A stretch of 64,000 nt of DNA from Prochlorococcus sp. AG-363-N20. Lineage in GTDB: Bacteria > Cyanobacteriota > Cyanobacteriia > PCC-6307 > Cyanobiaceae. Shown piece after piece: positions 1 to 9,302 of this stretch. Each line of letters starts with the position of its first letter. Within the stretch, counting starts at the first letter, position 1. Location of the stretch: NCBI GenBank assembly GCA_003280105.1, contig QCFX01000003.1:59792-123791 (forward strand), written 5' to 3'. The notes under the pieces are model-generated. The model did not search any database. It worked only from the letters and a program-made list of their open reading frames with translations, and had not been told where the DNA came from. Made by a program: the position numbers and the translations under genes.

Positions 1-500
1 AGAAAATAAGAACTAAACTCAATATACTTTCGTTGATAACAGAAGGAGATGAGAGTCAAAACATTCGCTTATTTGATGGAGATGTTATTACTGTTGCAAG
101 AAGTCCTCAAATCCTTAGAGATCAGGTCAAAAAAGCCCGTCAAACAAATTTAAGTCCTGAATATTTTCAGGTTTATGTTAGTGGAAGAGTTTTACAACCA
201 GGTCCCGTAAAAATGCCGAATGGCGCAACACTCAACCAAGCAATTGCTGTAGCTGGTGGAGCTAAGTTACTTCGAGGAAAAGTTGAATTTGTGCGTTTTG
301 ATAGTGAAGACAAAATGGATAGAAGAATATTTAGCTATAACCCTAAAGCACCAAAAGATGCTTATAAAAACCCAGTTTTAGTTGCAGGAGATATCATCAG
401 AGTAAGGGATTCTCTTATAAGTGCTACAGCTGAGATAGTTGGTGAGATCACCAGACCTGCTATAGGCATTTTCTCTGTCTATAAAATTTTCGGAGATTAA
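1..500 (+). CDS. polysaccharide export protein, SLBB domain (5' truncated)
   Basis: The reading frame is open to the left edge (first full codon at base 3), so the N-terminus lies outside the window. The visible ~165 residues match the C-terminal half of a Wza/KpsD-type periplasmic or outer-membrane export protein: a 'LFDGDVITV' stretch, then 'FQVYVSGRVLQPGPVKMP' and 'ATLNQAIAVAGGA', the usual core of an SLBB beta-grasp domain, and a second partial repeat ('VAGDIIRVRDS...AEIVGEITRPAIGIFSV'). Such proteins form the channel through which polymerised surface polysaccharide leaves the cell. The stop lies two bases before the GTG of the Wzz-like gene, so the two are probably one operon. The family is fairly sure; the polysaccharide is unknown. 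Confidence 0.8.
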   Translation, partial: KIRTKLNILSLITEGDESQNIRLFDGDVITVARSPQILRDQVKKARQTNLSPEYFQVYVSGRVLQPGPVKMPNGATLNQAIAVAGGAKLLRGKVEFVRFDSEDKMDRRIFSYNPKAPKDAYKNPVLVAGDIIRVRDSLISATAEIVGEITRPAIGIFSVYKIFGD

Positions 501-502
501 AA

Positions 503-2092
503 GTGAGTACTAACAGCCTCGAACAGTATCCAATGACAAATTCATCTAATAAAGATGAAGAAATTGATTTAATTGAAACCGCTGCATCAATCTCTCGTAA
601 TCGCAAGATAGTAGCAATATGTTCATTGTCTGGGCTCCTTTTAAGTGGTGCATATGCCTACACAAAACCACCTGTATGGGAAGGCCAAATACAAATTGTT
701 CTTCAGAATAAATCCAACTTACCTTCTAGAATCCCAGGAAAAGATTTAAGCAATCCTTCTTCACTATCAAGTTTACTAGGAGCTGCTCCAGTTAATAGTT
801 CTCTAAAAACAGAGGTTAAGATTCTACAGAGTTCCTCTGTTCTAAAACCAGTTTTTGATTATGTCAAAAAAGAAAAAGTCTACTTAGGGTTAGATGTATC
901 TGGATGGAGATATTCTTCATGGGTAAGAAGCAATCTTAATATCGAACTACAAAAAGGGACATCTGTACTTGATATTTTCTATTACGATACAAACAAAGAA
1001 TTAATAGTTCCAGTCCTCAAACAAATCACGAAAACTTATCAAGAATATTCTGGTCGTGATAGAAAAAGGAGCTTGAGTCAAGCAATTACCTACCTTGAAG
1101 AGCAAATTGCAAATATGAGAAAAGAGTCAAACGAGTCAATGCGAATAGCACAGGCATTTTCAATCAAACATCAACTAGGGCTAAAAGATGGATTACCTGC
1201 TGCTAGTGACCTGATGTTAGGAGCTGGAAATAGCCTCATGGCAAAAGATTCTCAAGCCAAAGACCCTCAACAATTTGACCCTAATACTCCGAGAAGACAT
1301 GATCGACTTTATGAAAAACTCACAAATCTTGAGTCAGAGCTGATCCAAAAATCAGCACTGCTAAAACCAAATTCAGAGGAGATCATTTCTCTTCAAACTA
1401 AAGTCGACGGTCTAAGAGAATCTTTAAGCAGGCCCAAAGAAGTTTTACTCACTCATAGAGAACTTTTAAGAACCGCTTTAATAGATGAGCAATCATTGGT
1501 TAGCCTTGAAGGCCAGTTGCAAGCGACAAGACTAGACAAAGCCAAGCAAACTACACCTTGGGAACTCATATCAACTCCAACAGTTCTTGATGCACCAGTA
1601 GCACCAAAGAAAAGCAGAATAATTGCCATTGGATTCTTAGCAGGACTAGTAATTGGCATTGCCACTGCACTCATAAGGGAAAGAAAGACTGGACTGATTT
1701 TTACAACTGCAGAGCTCAAAGAAAAAATACCTTATAAATTGCTCGAATCTCTTGGATCTGAACCTAATGAGACTTGGTCTAATGCTGTCGAACTTCTTGC
1801 AAATGGGCCAATAGATACAGGTAGTAATAAGCCAATTGCATTAATCCCTATAGGAAACATCCCACAAGCGACACAAGAAGAATTGAAAAGACTTTTCAAG
1901 AAAGCTCTTAATGGTTGTGAGCTAATCATTAGTAAAAACCTACTAGAGACTCGCAAATGTGCAACCCAACTATTAATTGTCGCTCCAGGCAAAGTTAAGC
2001 GCAGTCAATTAGAACAAATTAAACAACAGCTTTTCCTTCAAGGTTCTCCGGTTGCTGGTTGGGTACTTCTAGACCCAAAACTAGAAGCCTAA
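503..2092 (+). CDS. Wzz/GumC-type polysaccharide chain-length protein
   Basis: A 529-residue inner-membrane protein with the topology of polysaccharide co-polymerases: a cytoplasmic N-terminus, a membrane segment near residues 37-55, a long periplasmic part with coiled-coil character (about 190-330), and a second membrane segment ('IIAIGFLAGLVIGIATAL') near 375-392. The ~130-residue cytoplasmic tail resembles the fold of a bacterial tyrosine kinase ('LLIVAPGKVKRSQLEQIKQQL', then 'SPVAGWVLL'), but I see no Walker A loop and no tyrosine-rich tail, so it is probably inactive as a kinase. The start is GTG, two bases after the export gene. It likely controls polymer length together with the export protein. 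Confidence 0.75.
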   Translation: MSTNSLEQYPMTNSSNKDEEIDLIETAASISRNRKIVAICSLSGLLLSGAYAYTKPPVWEGQIQIVLQNKSNLPSRIPGKDLSNPSSLSSLLGAAPVNSSLKTEVKILQSSSVLKPVFDYVKKEKVYLGLDVSGWRYSSWVRSNLNIELQKGTSVLDIFYYDTNKELIVPVLKQITKTYQEYSGRDRKRSLSQAITYLEEQIANMRKESNESMRIAQAFSIKHQLGLKDGLPAASDLMLGAGNSLMAKDSQAKDPQQFDPNTPRRHDRLYEKLTNLESELIQKSALLKPNSEEIISLQTKVDGLRESLSRPKEVLLTHRELLRTALIDEQSLVSLEGQLQATRLDKAKQTTPWELISTPTVLDAPVAPKKSRIIAIGFLAGLVIGIATALIRERKTGLIFTTAELKEKIPYKLLESLGSEPNETWSNAVELLANGPIDTGSNKPIALIPIGNIPQATQEELKRLFKKALNGCELIISKNLLETRKCATQLLIVAPGKVKRSQLEQIKQQLFLQGSPVAGWVLLDPKLEA

Positions 2093-2096
2093 TTCA

Positions 2097-3164
2097 ATGG
2101 CAAGGCTCCTAATCACAGGAGGTGCAGGCTTCATAGGTAGTCACACCTGCGTCGTGCTACTAAACGCTGGCCATGATTTAGTAATAGTTGACTCTTTTGC
2201 TAATAGTTCTCCGATTGCAACCGCAAGAGTAGCCAATATCTCAGGATTAACTCCTAATCAAGAGAAAGAAAGACTAGTAATTATTGAAGGTGATATCCGA
2301 GATGAGGGTGCTTTAAGCAGCATTTTTGAAAATGCCACCAAACAAAACCAACCTATAGAAGGTGTAATTCACCTCGCAGGCCTCAAATCAGTAATGGAGT
2401 CCATAACGCAACCCTTGAAATACTGGGATGTAAATGTAAATGGCTCCAGGTGTCTTCTATCAATAATGGAAGCCCACAACTGTCGCACGATTGTTTTCAG
2501 TAGCAGTGCAACCATATATGGGAACCCCGAGTCATTCCCAATCGCTGAAGTAGACCCAATACAACCAATTAATCCATATGGTGCGACGAAGGCTGCTGTT
2601 GAATCAATGCTCTCTAATCTGCAAGGCAATAAAGCAATTTGGCATATTGCATGTTTGAGATACTTCAATCCAGTAGGAGCTCATCCCAGTGGACTAATTG
2701 GAGAAGACCCTAAAAATATTCCCAATAATCTATTCCCATTGGTCTGCCAAGTTGCGATCGATCGTCGAAAACTTTTAAATGTTTTTGGTGGAGACTGGCC
2801 TACTCCAGATGGAACTTGTATAAGAGACTATATACATATCATGGATTTAGCAGAAGGTCACCTTGCTGCAATTAATTCATTACTTAGAAAGGAAAGTAAT
2901 TACTTGACATTGAACATTGGGACAGGGAAAGGGTATTCTGTTCTTGAGATTATTAACGAGTTTGAGAAGACCTCTGGGGAAAAGATTGCTTACAAAATAG
3001 TCAATCGTCGAGATGGTGATACTGCAATCAGCTTGGCTGATCCTTCTCAAGCAAATAAAAAGATCAGTTGGCGCGCTACTAGAAATATAGAAGATATTTG
3101 TCGCGATAGTTGGAATTGGCAGAGACTTAATCCAACTGGATTTACTATGGATAAGGTGATCTAA
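2097..3164 (+). CDS. galE: UDP-glucose 4-epimerase (GalE-type)
   Basis: Interconverts UDP-glucose and UDP-galactose in the cytoplasm, supplying sugar for the surface polysaccharide whose export genes precede it. The 355-residue length is usual for GalE. It begins with the NAD-binding Rossmann motif 'ITGGAGFIGSH' and carries the catalytic Ser/Tyr-x-x-x-Lys set ('FSSSATIYG', 'NPYGATKAA'). Substrate-pocket features such as 'LRYFNPVGAHPSG' and 'GTCIRDYIHIMDLAEGH' match true GalE rather than a generic epimerase. It starts four bases after the Wzz-like gene, and its stop overlaps the next start by one base, so the genes are translationally linked. Confidence 0.9.
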   Translation: MARLLITGGAGFIGSHTCVVLLNAGHDLVIVDSFANSSPIATARVANISGLTPNQEKERLVIIEGDIRDEGALSSIFENATKQNQPIEGVIHLAGLKSVMESITQPLKYWDVNVNGSRCLLSIMEAHNCRTIVFSSSATIYGNPESFPIAEVDPIQPINPYGATKAAVESMLSNLQGNKAIWHIACLRYFNPVGAHPSGLIGEDPKNIPNNLFPLVCQVAIDRRKLLNVFGGDWPTPDGTCIRDYIHIMDLAEGHLAAINSLLRKESNYLTLNIGTGKGYSVLEIINEFEKTSGEKIAYKIVNRRDGDTAISLADPSQANKKISWRATRNIEDICRDSWNWQRLNPTGFTMDKVI

Positions 3165-5089
3165 TGATTCCTTATAGCTCAATAAAAAAATTTTTAGGGG
3201 TTATATTTATCTCACAATTAAGCCTTTTTTCGTCAGCCAATGCTGAATCCTTATGGGAGCCTTGGTCAAGCATGGATTTTGAATCAGGGTTAGACTCTGT
3301 GAATAGAGATTCCAATGCTAGAAATTCGACTAGAGGCCAAAGTAGTTCTATTCAATGGGAAGAGGTTTCAGCAAAAAATAGTCTAGGTTATTCAATAATC
3401 TGGGAACAGATTACCGATGAAGAGCTAAGATCAAACCTTCTACTAGTTGAAAATTTAGGTAATAAAAAGATATTTAAAAGACCAGAAAGTTTTGAAGAGG
3501 CAAACTTGCTTTATAAAAATATAAAGCCTAGTAAAGATGATTACACTTTCCCTCTTAGGCTATCTCCAGCTTTTCCTTCTACTAATCTTCTAAAAGATGG
3601 AGAAACTGAACTAAAGGTATATACTTTATCCTCATTTTCTGGAGGGGCTGCAGAAGGTTCAGGCAATCAAAATTATGCATTTAGGTTTGACTATGGACTG
3701 TCTAATAGTCTTCAATTCTCAGGCTTTTATTCTACTGCAGATGATCCTTTATACTCCAAGATAAATTCTCATACTTCTGTTAATACTCCAAACTATTGGG
3801 AAAGCTATGGAGCATCAATCAAGTTTCCTTTAATTAATAAAGGAAACTTGAGAATAGCTATAGAAGGTTCTCTTGAGTCTTGGAATGTAAGGAGTGGGGG
3901 GCCAAATATATTCAACAATTCAGGAGGCCTTGTTGCTACTAAAAACTTTATTGGTTCAATTTCTTCCCCTATAAGCTGGGACATTAAAGATAATTTTCAA
4001 TTAAATTTAATATCTGGTATTAGTTTTCTCCCGGAAAATCAAGGCGCAGGGCAAGGTGGTGAAGGGGAATTCTATGGAAATAATATATTTGCTGGTGCTG
4101 GAGTGATATGGAGCCCTATTACAAATCTGAGGTTTCTAAGTTCAGCTTTAATACCTTTTGGTCCTGGCAATAATACATTTGATTCTAATCTTTCATATAG
4201 TCGACAACCAATCTTCAATATTGGAATCAATTGGGATATTAATCCTAGAATTGGCCTAGAGGGAAGGCTTACAAATGCTTTTGGTGCGACACCTTCTACA
4301 GGAATACTTACTCTTCCATCAACAAATAGATTAGGGTATTACGCTGGTGTTAAGTACACACCATTTGCATTAGATTCACCACAAGGAGAACTAACAAGTA
4401 GGGAGAATTCTCTTTCAAAAGGTGGGATTACTGTTAATACAGCACTAATTCCTCCAGATGGAACTACACAGGTTTGGGGAAACATCGATGGTTCAGGAAA
4501 CATTTTTGGATACATAGGTCAATCACTCTCGAATACATTCCAACTTGACATTGTTAATTTAGGAAGGTTTAGAGATATCCCTGATAGAGGTGGCAAGAGA
4601 GGGACTCTTGTAAGAAATTACGCTAATAACGACGGAATAAAGGCCCGAGTTGGCGGGAAGTTTGTCTTCTTTAGCCCATTGAGAGGTGCTCCACTATGGG
4701 TTAGTGGAAGAGTGAGCGTAGGGAGAAGCAATGGGCTTCAGAGTGGCCAAGGGTATACGTTCTCTGAATTAATCTCGACTTGGGAGGCAACAAAATGGCT
4801 TGCGATAAATATCAACCCCAAACTTGCATGGAGTGGATTCAGCACGGCAAAAGGATTAGGTATCGGAGCAAACATAAAGCTATTAAATAACCTCCAACTT
4901 ATTCCAGAATATAATCTGGTTGATCAAAAGAATGGGGACAATAATGGAACATTAGGTTTACGCTGGATGTTTAATGAAGATATCAATTTGGATCTTTATA
5001 TGAGTTCTGCTGCTGGGTTGCAAGACATAGGTCAGCTCTTATCTGCTGATGAAACTCGTCTTGGAGCAAGATTTAATATGACATATTAA
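3164..5089 (+). CDS. putative outer-membrane beta-barrel protein of the polysaccharide locus
   Basis: A 641-residue protein with a Sec signal peptide (basic start, hydrophobic stretch, then 'SANAES' as a likely cleavage site near residue 28). From about residue 130 onward it alternates short amphipathic strands with Gly/Asn/Ser turns ('YAFRFDYGLSNSLQFSGFY', 'NRLGYYAGVKYTPF', 'LGARFNMTY' at the C-terminus), and the last residue is aromatic, all typical of an outer-membrane barrel. It may correspond to YjbH-type exopolysaccharide lipoproteins or barrels, but I cannot confirm the family. It overlaps galE by one base, so it is probably co-expressed with the export genes and may act in polymer secretion. 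Confidence 0.6.
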   Translation: MIPYSSIKKFLGVIFISQLSLFSSANAESLWEPWSSMDFESGLDSVNRDSNARNSTRGQSSSIQWEEVSAKNSLGYSIIWEQITDEELRSNLLLVENLGNKKIFKRPESFEEANLLYKNIKPSKDDYTFPLRLSPAFPSTNLLKDGETELKVYTLSSFSGGAAEGSGNQNYAFRFDYGLSNSLQFSGFYSTADDPLYSKINSHTSVNTPNYWESYGASIKFPLINKGNLRIAIEGSLESWNVRSGGPNIFNNSGGLVATKNFIGSISSPISWDIKDNFQLNLISGISFLPENQGAGQGGEGEFYGNNIFAGAGVIWSPITNLRFLSSALIPFGPGNNTFDSNLSYSRQPIFNIGINWDINPRIGLEGRLTNAFGATPSTGILTLPSTNRLGYYAGVKYTPFALDSPQGELTSRENSLSKGGITVNTALIPPDGTTQVWGNIDGSGNIFGYIGQSLSNTFQLDIVNLGRFRDIPDRGGKRGTLVRNYANNDGIKARVGGKFVFFSPLRGAPLWVSGRVSVGRSNGLQSGQGYTFSELISTWEATKWLAININPKLAWSGFSTAKGLGIGANIKLLNNLQLIPEYNLVDQKNGDNNGTLGLRWMFNEDINLDLYMSSAAGLQDIGQLLSADETRLGARFNMTY

Positions 5090-5132
5090 GCAAAAGTTCT
5101 ATAGTCATGTCAAAGTCTATTCAACCTTAATA

Positions 5133-5873
5133 ATGAGCCCAGCAGTGCTTTATTTTCTTAAGAGATTTAACCCACTATCCCAAGAACCAATCAAAAGGCT
5201 AAAGACTCCATGGGGAGTTTTAGAGCCAAGCGTTGATCTCTTCCCATTAGTTTATCTTTTATTTATTTATGGATTTATTTACATACTTCCATATGGGAGA
5301 GACGTTATAGGTATTAGTTGGTTTGATTGGTGTAGGAGTGAAGATGGACCACTCGAATGGATTCAATTTTTATGTTTTTTAGGGGCCTTTGTATGTAGTT
5401 CCATCGTTCTCTGGAAAAGGCGGAATTTAGGATTAAACAAAACGTGGTTCTTATGGCTTTTACTTGCAATAATTTGCTTCTTTGTAGCAGGAGAAGAAAT
5501 TAGTTGGGGAGAGCGCATTACAGGAGTAGGGCTTGATGCTTTACGGGCAATAAATGATCAAGGGGAGTCAAATATACATAACATCTCATTTTTTCATCAC
5601 AATCTTTTAGACCCCTCCTTTGAAATCTCTTGTATTTTCTTGGGTTGGATAGGGTGGAGGGCATGGCCAAATATAGATGCCTTTCCTGCAAAACGTTATA
5701 GCCTTTACTTCTTACTAGTTGCAGCTTTCTATTTTTACTTTGATATCTCTTATGCCTCAACAATAAAACAAATTCGTAATGACCAAGAAATATTTGAATT
5801 GCTTATGTCAGTAGGCCTTCTAGCTCATTGTTGGAGCAATGTATTTACTCAAAAACGTGCAAGCTCGAATTAG
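5133..5873 (+). CDS. multi-spanning membrane protein of unknown function
   Basis: A 246-residue integral membrane protein. Hydrophobic segments lie near residues 37-53, 82-97, 110-124, 165-175, 188-206 and 215-228. Between the third and fourth is an acidic/aromatic motif, 'GEEISWGERI', followed by 'NIHNISFFHH', with conserved-looking Glu, Trp and His residues. Similar GEEISWG-bearing proteins occur in other marine bacteria, but I know of no assigned function. It lies 43 bases after the beta-barrel gene on the same strand and may be the last gene of the polysaccharide operon. Confidence 0.6.
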   Translation: MSPAVLYFLKRFNPLSQEPIKRLKTPWGVLEPSVDLFPLVYLLFIYGFIYILPYGRDVIGISWFDWCRSEDGPLEWIQFLCFLGAFVCSSIVLWKRRNLGLNKTWFLWLLLAIICFFVAGEEISWGERITGVGLDALRAINDQGESNIHNISFFHHNLLDPSFEISCIFLGWIGWRAWPNIDAFPAKRYSLYFLLVAAFYFYFDISYASTIKQIRNDQEIFELLMSVGLLAHCWSNVFTQKRASSN

Positions 5874-5891
5874 TTGATATTTAGAACAAAC

Positions 5892-6044
5892 CTATATTTT
5901 CTTTGAAAATAATCCTTTCAATCCTTTCTTAACTTCTCTCCAAAATCCGAAAGACTTTAAAGTTTTATCTTTTAATTCTCTCTTCAATGGAATTGGAATA
6001 CGAATATACCTGCCCTTTTCGTCTTTAGGGTAAGAGCCAGTCAT
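5892..6044 (-). CDS. possible small basic protein (50 aa)
   Basis: An ATG-initiated frame of 50 codons sits opposite to its neighbours in an otherwise gene-free 269-base gap. The product is strongly basic: it begins 'MTGSYPKDEKGRYIRIPIPL' and ends 'KKGLKGLFSKKI'. The central Arg-Tyr-Ile-Arg-Ile-Pro run and amphipathic Lys-rich tail look like real protein, but I see no good ribosome-binding site and know no family. AT-rich DNA easily yields Lys-rich frames by chance, so confidence is low. Confidence 0.35.
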   Translation of the reverse strand: MTGSYPKDEKGRYIRIPIPLKRELKDKTLKSFGFWREVKKGLKGLFSKKI

Positions 6045-6142
6045 AACCAATCTATAAATATAAGATACTAGGGTATCTCTAAAACAAGCTTAAGCTTAAT
6101 TGTCTAAAGTTTGTTTAATTCACAATAGGCCTCAAAGCAAAA

Positions 6143-7399
6143 ATGACCTCTGGACAAGCCTTAGAAACAGCATTCACCTGGGAAGAGTTACAAAGGCTTG
6201 TTCCAAAAGAAATTGATCGAGTTAATGGTCAAAACAATTCATATAGCCGTCTAAGACTTTTTGGCCAATCAGAAAAAGCAGTTCGAGTAACTCTCTATAG
6301 AGACAATCATGCGTGGTGTCCTTATTGTCAAAAAGTCTGGCTTTGGTTGGAGTGGAAACAGATTCCTTACAAGATTAAAAAAGTAACAATGCGTTGTTAT
6401 GGGAATAAAGAAACTTGGTATAGAAGACTTGTACCTTCTGGAATGCTTCCAGCTTTAGAGATTGACGACCAGCTAATTACAGAAAGTGATTTCATCCTGC
6501 TTGCTCTTGAGAATATCTTTGGACCATTAGGGCTTCCTCTCGAGGATCACCGAGCTATTGAATTAAGGCAATTAGAACGACAACTCTTTGGGGCTTGGTG
6601 CCGATGGCTATGTTCTCCTGCCTTAACGAGAGGTCAAGAAATTAAGCGCAAGGAACAGTTTCAAGCTCTCGCAAAAAAGATGGAAGCAGAGTTTCTTCAA
6701 ACCAAAGGGGCCTGGCTTGATCCAAGTCATAACAGCGCAGATTTTCTCATCCCAGGAAGTTCTGATGTGGTTTTTATTCCCTATCTAGAAAGGATGAATG
6801 CCTCTCTTGCCTACTACAAGGGTTTCAATTTACGGAAAGAACATCCATTGATAAATGTATGGTTCCAATCATTAGAAAAACTTGCTGTTTATAGAGGAAC
6901 CCAAAGCGATTTTCATACACATGCCCATGACCTCCCTCCCCAAATGGGAGGTTGTTGGGTCGACAATAACCCTAGTCAGGAGCAATTTTCTAAAGCCATT
7001 GATATAGGAGAAGGGCTTGGGGAAATGGAAACAAGTTTTTCAGCTACACATAAAGAAATTAACAATACCGATGAAGAGATTGCACTCGGACGAGTGTTTA
7101 AGCATCGTCATCGCATTAAAGAAATCAATCCAATTGGTGAAAAATTATTTGATCAACCATTAAGAGCCGTACTTACACGGTTAGTCACAGGCAAACCCTG
7201 TTCGCCCGATAAAGGGAGTGCATCCGGATTGAGGTACCTACGCGATCGCATTTCAGTTCCAAGAGATATGCCTTTACTTTCAGCAAGAAAACTCCGTAAG
7301 GCGATTGAAGAAACTGCTTCACTTGATGGACCAACTCAAGGGCTTCCTTTACCTGTGAGACACCGTATGGATCAAAATCCTAAGCCATTTGTCAATTGA
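6143..7399 (+). CDS. glutathione S-transferase family protein with extended C-terminus
   Basis: A 418-residue cytoplasmic protein. Residues ~45-130 form a thioredoxin-fold GST N-domain with a glutaredoxin-like CPYC site ('HAWCPYCQKVWLWLEW') and the cis-Pro and Ser/Asp glutathione-binding region ('SGMLPALEIDDQLITESD'). An all-helical GST C-domain follows (to ~260). The last ~150 residues are an extra segment not usual for GSTs, ending in basic, Pro-rich sequence. The CPYC site suggests a thiol-transfer or reductase role rather than simple conjugation; the substrate is unknown. It is monocistronic, with its 3' end facing dnaA. Confidence 0.8.
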   Translation: MTSGQALETAFTWEELQRLVPKEIDRVNGQNNSYSRLRLFGQSEKAVRVTLYRDNHAWCPYCQKVWLWLEWKQIPYKIKKVTMRCYGNKETWYRRLVPSGMLPALEIDDQLITESDFILLALENIFGPLGLPLEDHRAIELRQLERQLFGAWCRWLCSPALTRGQEIKRKEQFQALAKKMEAEFLQTKGAWLDPSHNSADFLIPGSSDVVFIPYLERMNASLAYYKGFNLRKEHPLINVWFQSLEKLAVYRGTQSDFHTHAHDLPPQMGGCWVDNNPSQEQFSKAIDIGEGLGEMETSFSATHKEINNTDEEIALGRVFKHRHRIKEINPIGEKLFDQPLRAVLTRLVTGKPCSPDKGSASGLRYLRDRISVPRDMPLLSARKLRKAIEETASLDGPTQGLPLPVRHRMDQNPKPFVN

Positions 7400-7510
7400 G
7401 ATAGTTTTCAAGAAAATAATTCTTCCCCTTAACCACTATAGAAAAGACCTAAGTCTCAAAAAAGTAGCGGATTAACCTTCTCAAATCATATTCAGTAAAA
7501 AAGTCTTTGA

Positions 7511-8905
7511 TCAACGCCTTTTTCGTGAATCTATCTGCAATAAATCCTTCACCTTTTGTACTTGACTAGCCGTCTGAGGATCACTTGATAATTTTTTCTC
7601 TACCTGTTCTATTGCATACATAACGGTGGTGTGATCCTTTCCTCCAAAAGCTTCGCCGATTCGAGGCAAACTTAAATCTGTTCCGTGACGCATCAAATAC
7701 ATTCCAACTTGCCTGGCCTGACTAACTGGTCGTCGTCTACTAGTACTTCTCATTTCATCAGGTGTCACCTCAAAGACTTGAGCAACCTTTTCAATAACTT
7801 GCTTAGGAGTTACATCAACACCTTGACCATTGGGATCTAGCATAGGAGCGACAGATTCAACCGTCATTGGAAGTCCAGTAATAGAGGCAAACGCGACGGC
7901 TCTGGTCAAAGCACCTTCAAGTTCACGAATATTTGAAGTAAAGCGTCCTGCTATGAATTGAATCAATTCTCTTGGGATACGAACTCTTTCCAGTTCTGCC
8001 TTTTTTTGCAGAATTGCCATTCTAGTTTCCAAGTCAGGAGCTTGAATATCCGCAATTAAGCCCATTGAGAATCGAGAAATCAAACGTTCTTGAAGACGAG
8101 GGATTTGACTTGGTGGTCGATCACTTGCAAGGACAATCTGTCTTCCCGCTTCATGTAAAGCATTAAAAGTATGAAAAAACTCTTCTTGGGTGTATTCCTT
8201 GCCTTCTATAAACTGAATATCATCAACAAGAATTAGATCTGCGGCACGATACCTATCTCTAAATGCTTGCATTCCATCCTTTCTAATTGCAAGTATCAAA
8301 TCATTTGTGAAAGTCTCTGTTGAGACATAAGCAACCTTTGCTTCTGGATCAATTTCAAGTCGATAGTGTCCTATAGCCTGCATGAGATGTGTTTTTCCAA
8401 GCCCAACACCACCACAAATAAATAATGGATTGAATTCTTTCCCAGGAGATTCAGAAACTGCCATTGCGGCAGCATGAGCCATACGACTATTGGGTCCAAC
8501 TACAAATTTCTGAAAAACATACCTTAAATTCAAGCCAGGAAGGACCTTTCGAGGCCCATTTATTTTTGCCGCCCCTCCTAAAGGGATTGTCTCATCCTTG
8601 GGAGGTAAAGGTGCAGCTGCTAATGAATCAGAACTAGAGAGAGAAGAAGGCTGCAGCTCTTCACTCGCTTTTACACTTACTCGAACAGGCTGGCCACAGA
8701 TTTTTGCTGCGACTTCTTCAATTGTTTGAGCATAGTTTTTCCTTAGCCAATCACTGGAGAAACTATTTGGAGTTTGCAAGGTAAGTCTTCCATTCTGGAA
8801 GTCAGTACAAGTTGCAGGACGAATCCAAGTTTCAAAGGTCGGCTTGCTTAGATTTTGCTGAAGGGTGTCTTGTACCTTTCTCCAGAGCTCATTGCCCGTT
8901 GGCAC
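7511..8905 (-). CDS. dnaA: chromosomal replication initiator DnaA
   Basis: Binds DnaA boxes at the origin, unwinds it and loads the replicative helicase. The 464 residues show all four domains: domain I (1-80), a variable linker (~80-125), the AAA+ domain with Walker A 'GGVGLGKTH' (~165-173) and Walker B 'LILVDDIQF' (~230), and C-terminal domain IV with the signature '[19 protein letters not shown]' for double-stranded DNA contact. The start 'MPTGNELW' fits the family. It is transcribed alone; its ~400-base upstream region holds several dyads (separate entry). I see no dnaN next to it and no obvious cluster of DnaA boxes, so the origin is probably elsewhere. Confidence 0.97.
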   Translation of the reverse strand: MPTGNELWRKVQDTLQQNLSKPTFETWIRPATCTDFQNGRLTLQTPNSFSSDWLRKNYAQTIEEVAAKICGQPVRVSVKASEELQPSSLSSSDSLAAAPLPPKDETIPLGGAAKINGPRKVLPGLNLRYVFQKFVVGPNSRMAHAAAMAVSESPGKEFNPLFICGGVGLGKTHLMQAIGHYRLEIDPEAKVAYVSTETFTNDLILAIRKDGMQAFRDRYRAADLILVDDIQFIEGKEYTQEEFFHTFNALHEAGRQIVLASDRPPSQIPRLQERLISRFSMGLIADIQAPDLETRMAILQKKAELERVRIPRELIQFIAGRFTSNIRELEGALTRAVAFASITGLPMTVESVAPMLDPNGQGVDVTPKQVIEKVAQVFEVTPDEMRSTSRRRPVSQARQVGMYLMRHGTDLSLPRIGEAFGGKDHTTVMYAIEQVEKKLSSDPQTASQVQKVKDLLQIDSRKRR

Positions 8906-9302
8906 TGAAAATTTTTGAAAGCGGAAATTGAATCTAGACAGTTATGGGCAAATAACGTTTTTTTCTTTAAAGACTGATGTTAAAAAGAACTAGGAGCTTA
9001 TTGGCTCCAAACCCCTGGGAACACTAACTTCTTTTGAAGTACAAAGAAGAAAATAATTCTTTTACTCCCTTTGGGGATAAGAGCAGCTGAAACGAAGAGT
9101 TACTTAATCCTCAAATCCCTACATCAATGATGAAAAGTCATGAGAGTTGATCTTAGGTTGCAACATTTTTAACATCTCAGAAGAGAATAGAGAAGTATTT
9201 CTACTTTCTAGAAATTCACTAGTTAAAGACTAAATTAATAAATTGAGGTTTAAATCTCATATAGGGATCGGGTCACTAAAAACAAAAGGAATATGTAATG
9301 CC
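8906..9302. promoter_or_regulatory. dnaA upstream region with dyads and a possible DnaA box
   Basis: This 397-base gene-free stretch must hold the dnaA promoter (reading left) and the promoter of the gene at 9303 (reading right). Visible elements are a short dyad GTTAT/ATAAC at 8941-8956, about 36 bases upstream of the dnaA start, and a sequence at 9072-9080 reading TTATCCCCA on the minus strand, one mismatch from TTATCCACA. The box overlaps one arm of the folded candidate at 8993-9076. DnaA autoregulation would make a box here sensible, but a single near-match can be chance. Confidence 0.4.
8993..9076 (+). ncRNA. candidate branched structured RNA upstream of dnaA
   Basis: On the + strand this segment folds into a hairpin GGAGC/GCTCC (8993-9008) followed by an interrupted helix, CCCC 9012-9015 with GGGG 9073-9076 and GGGA 9017-9020 with TCCC 9066-9069. 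That helix encloses two further hairpins, ACTTC/GAAGT (9027-9040) and AAAGAA/TTCTTT (9043-9062), giving a three-way-junction shape. No long open frame covers it. It could be a small RNA, a leader of the downstream gene, or a coincidence; the complementary strand would fold similarly. I do not recognise a known RNA family. Confidence 0.25.
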
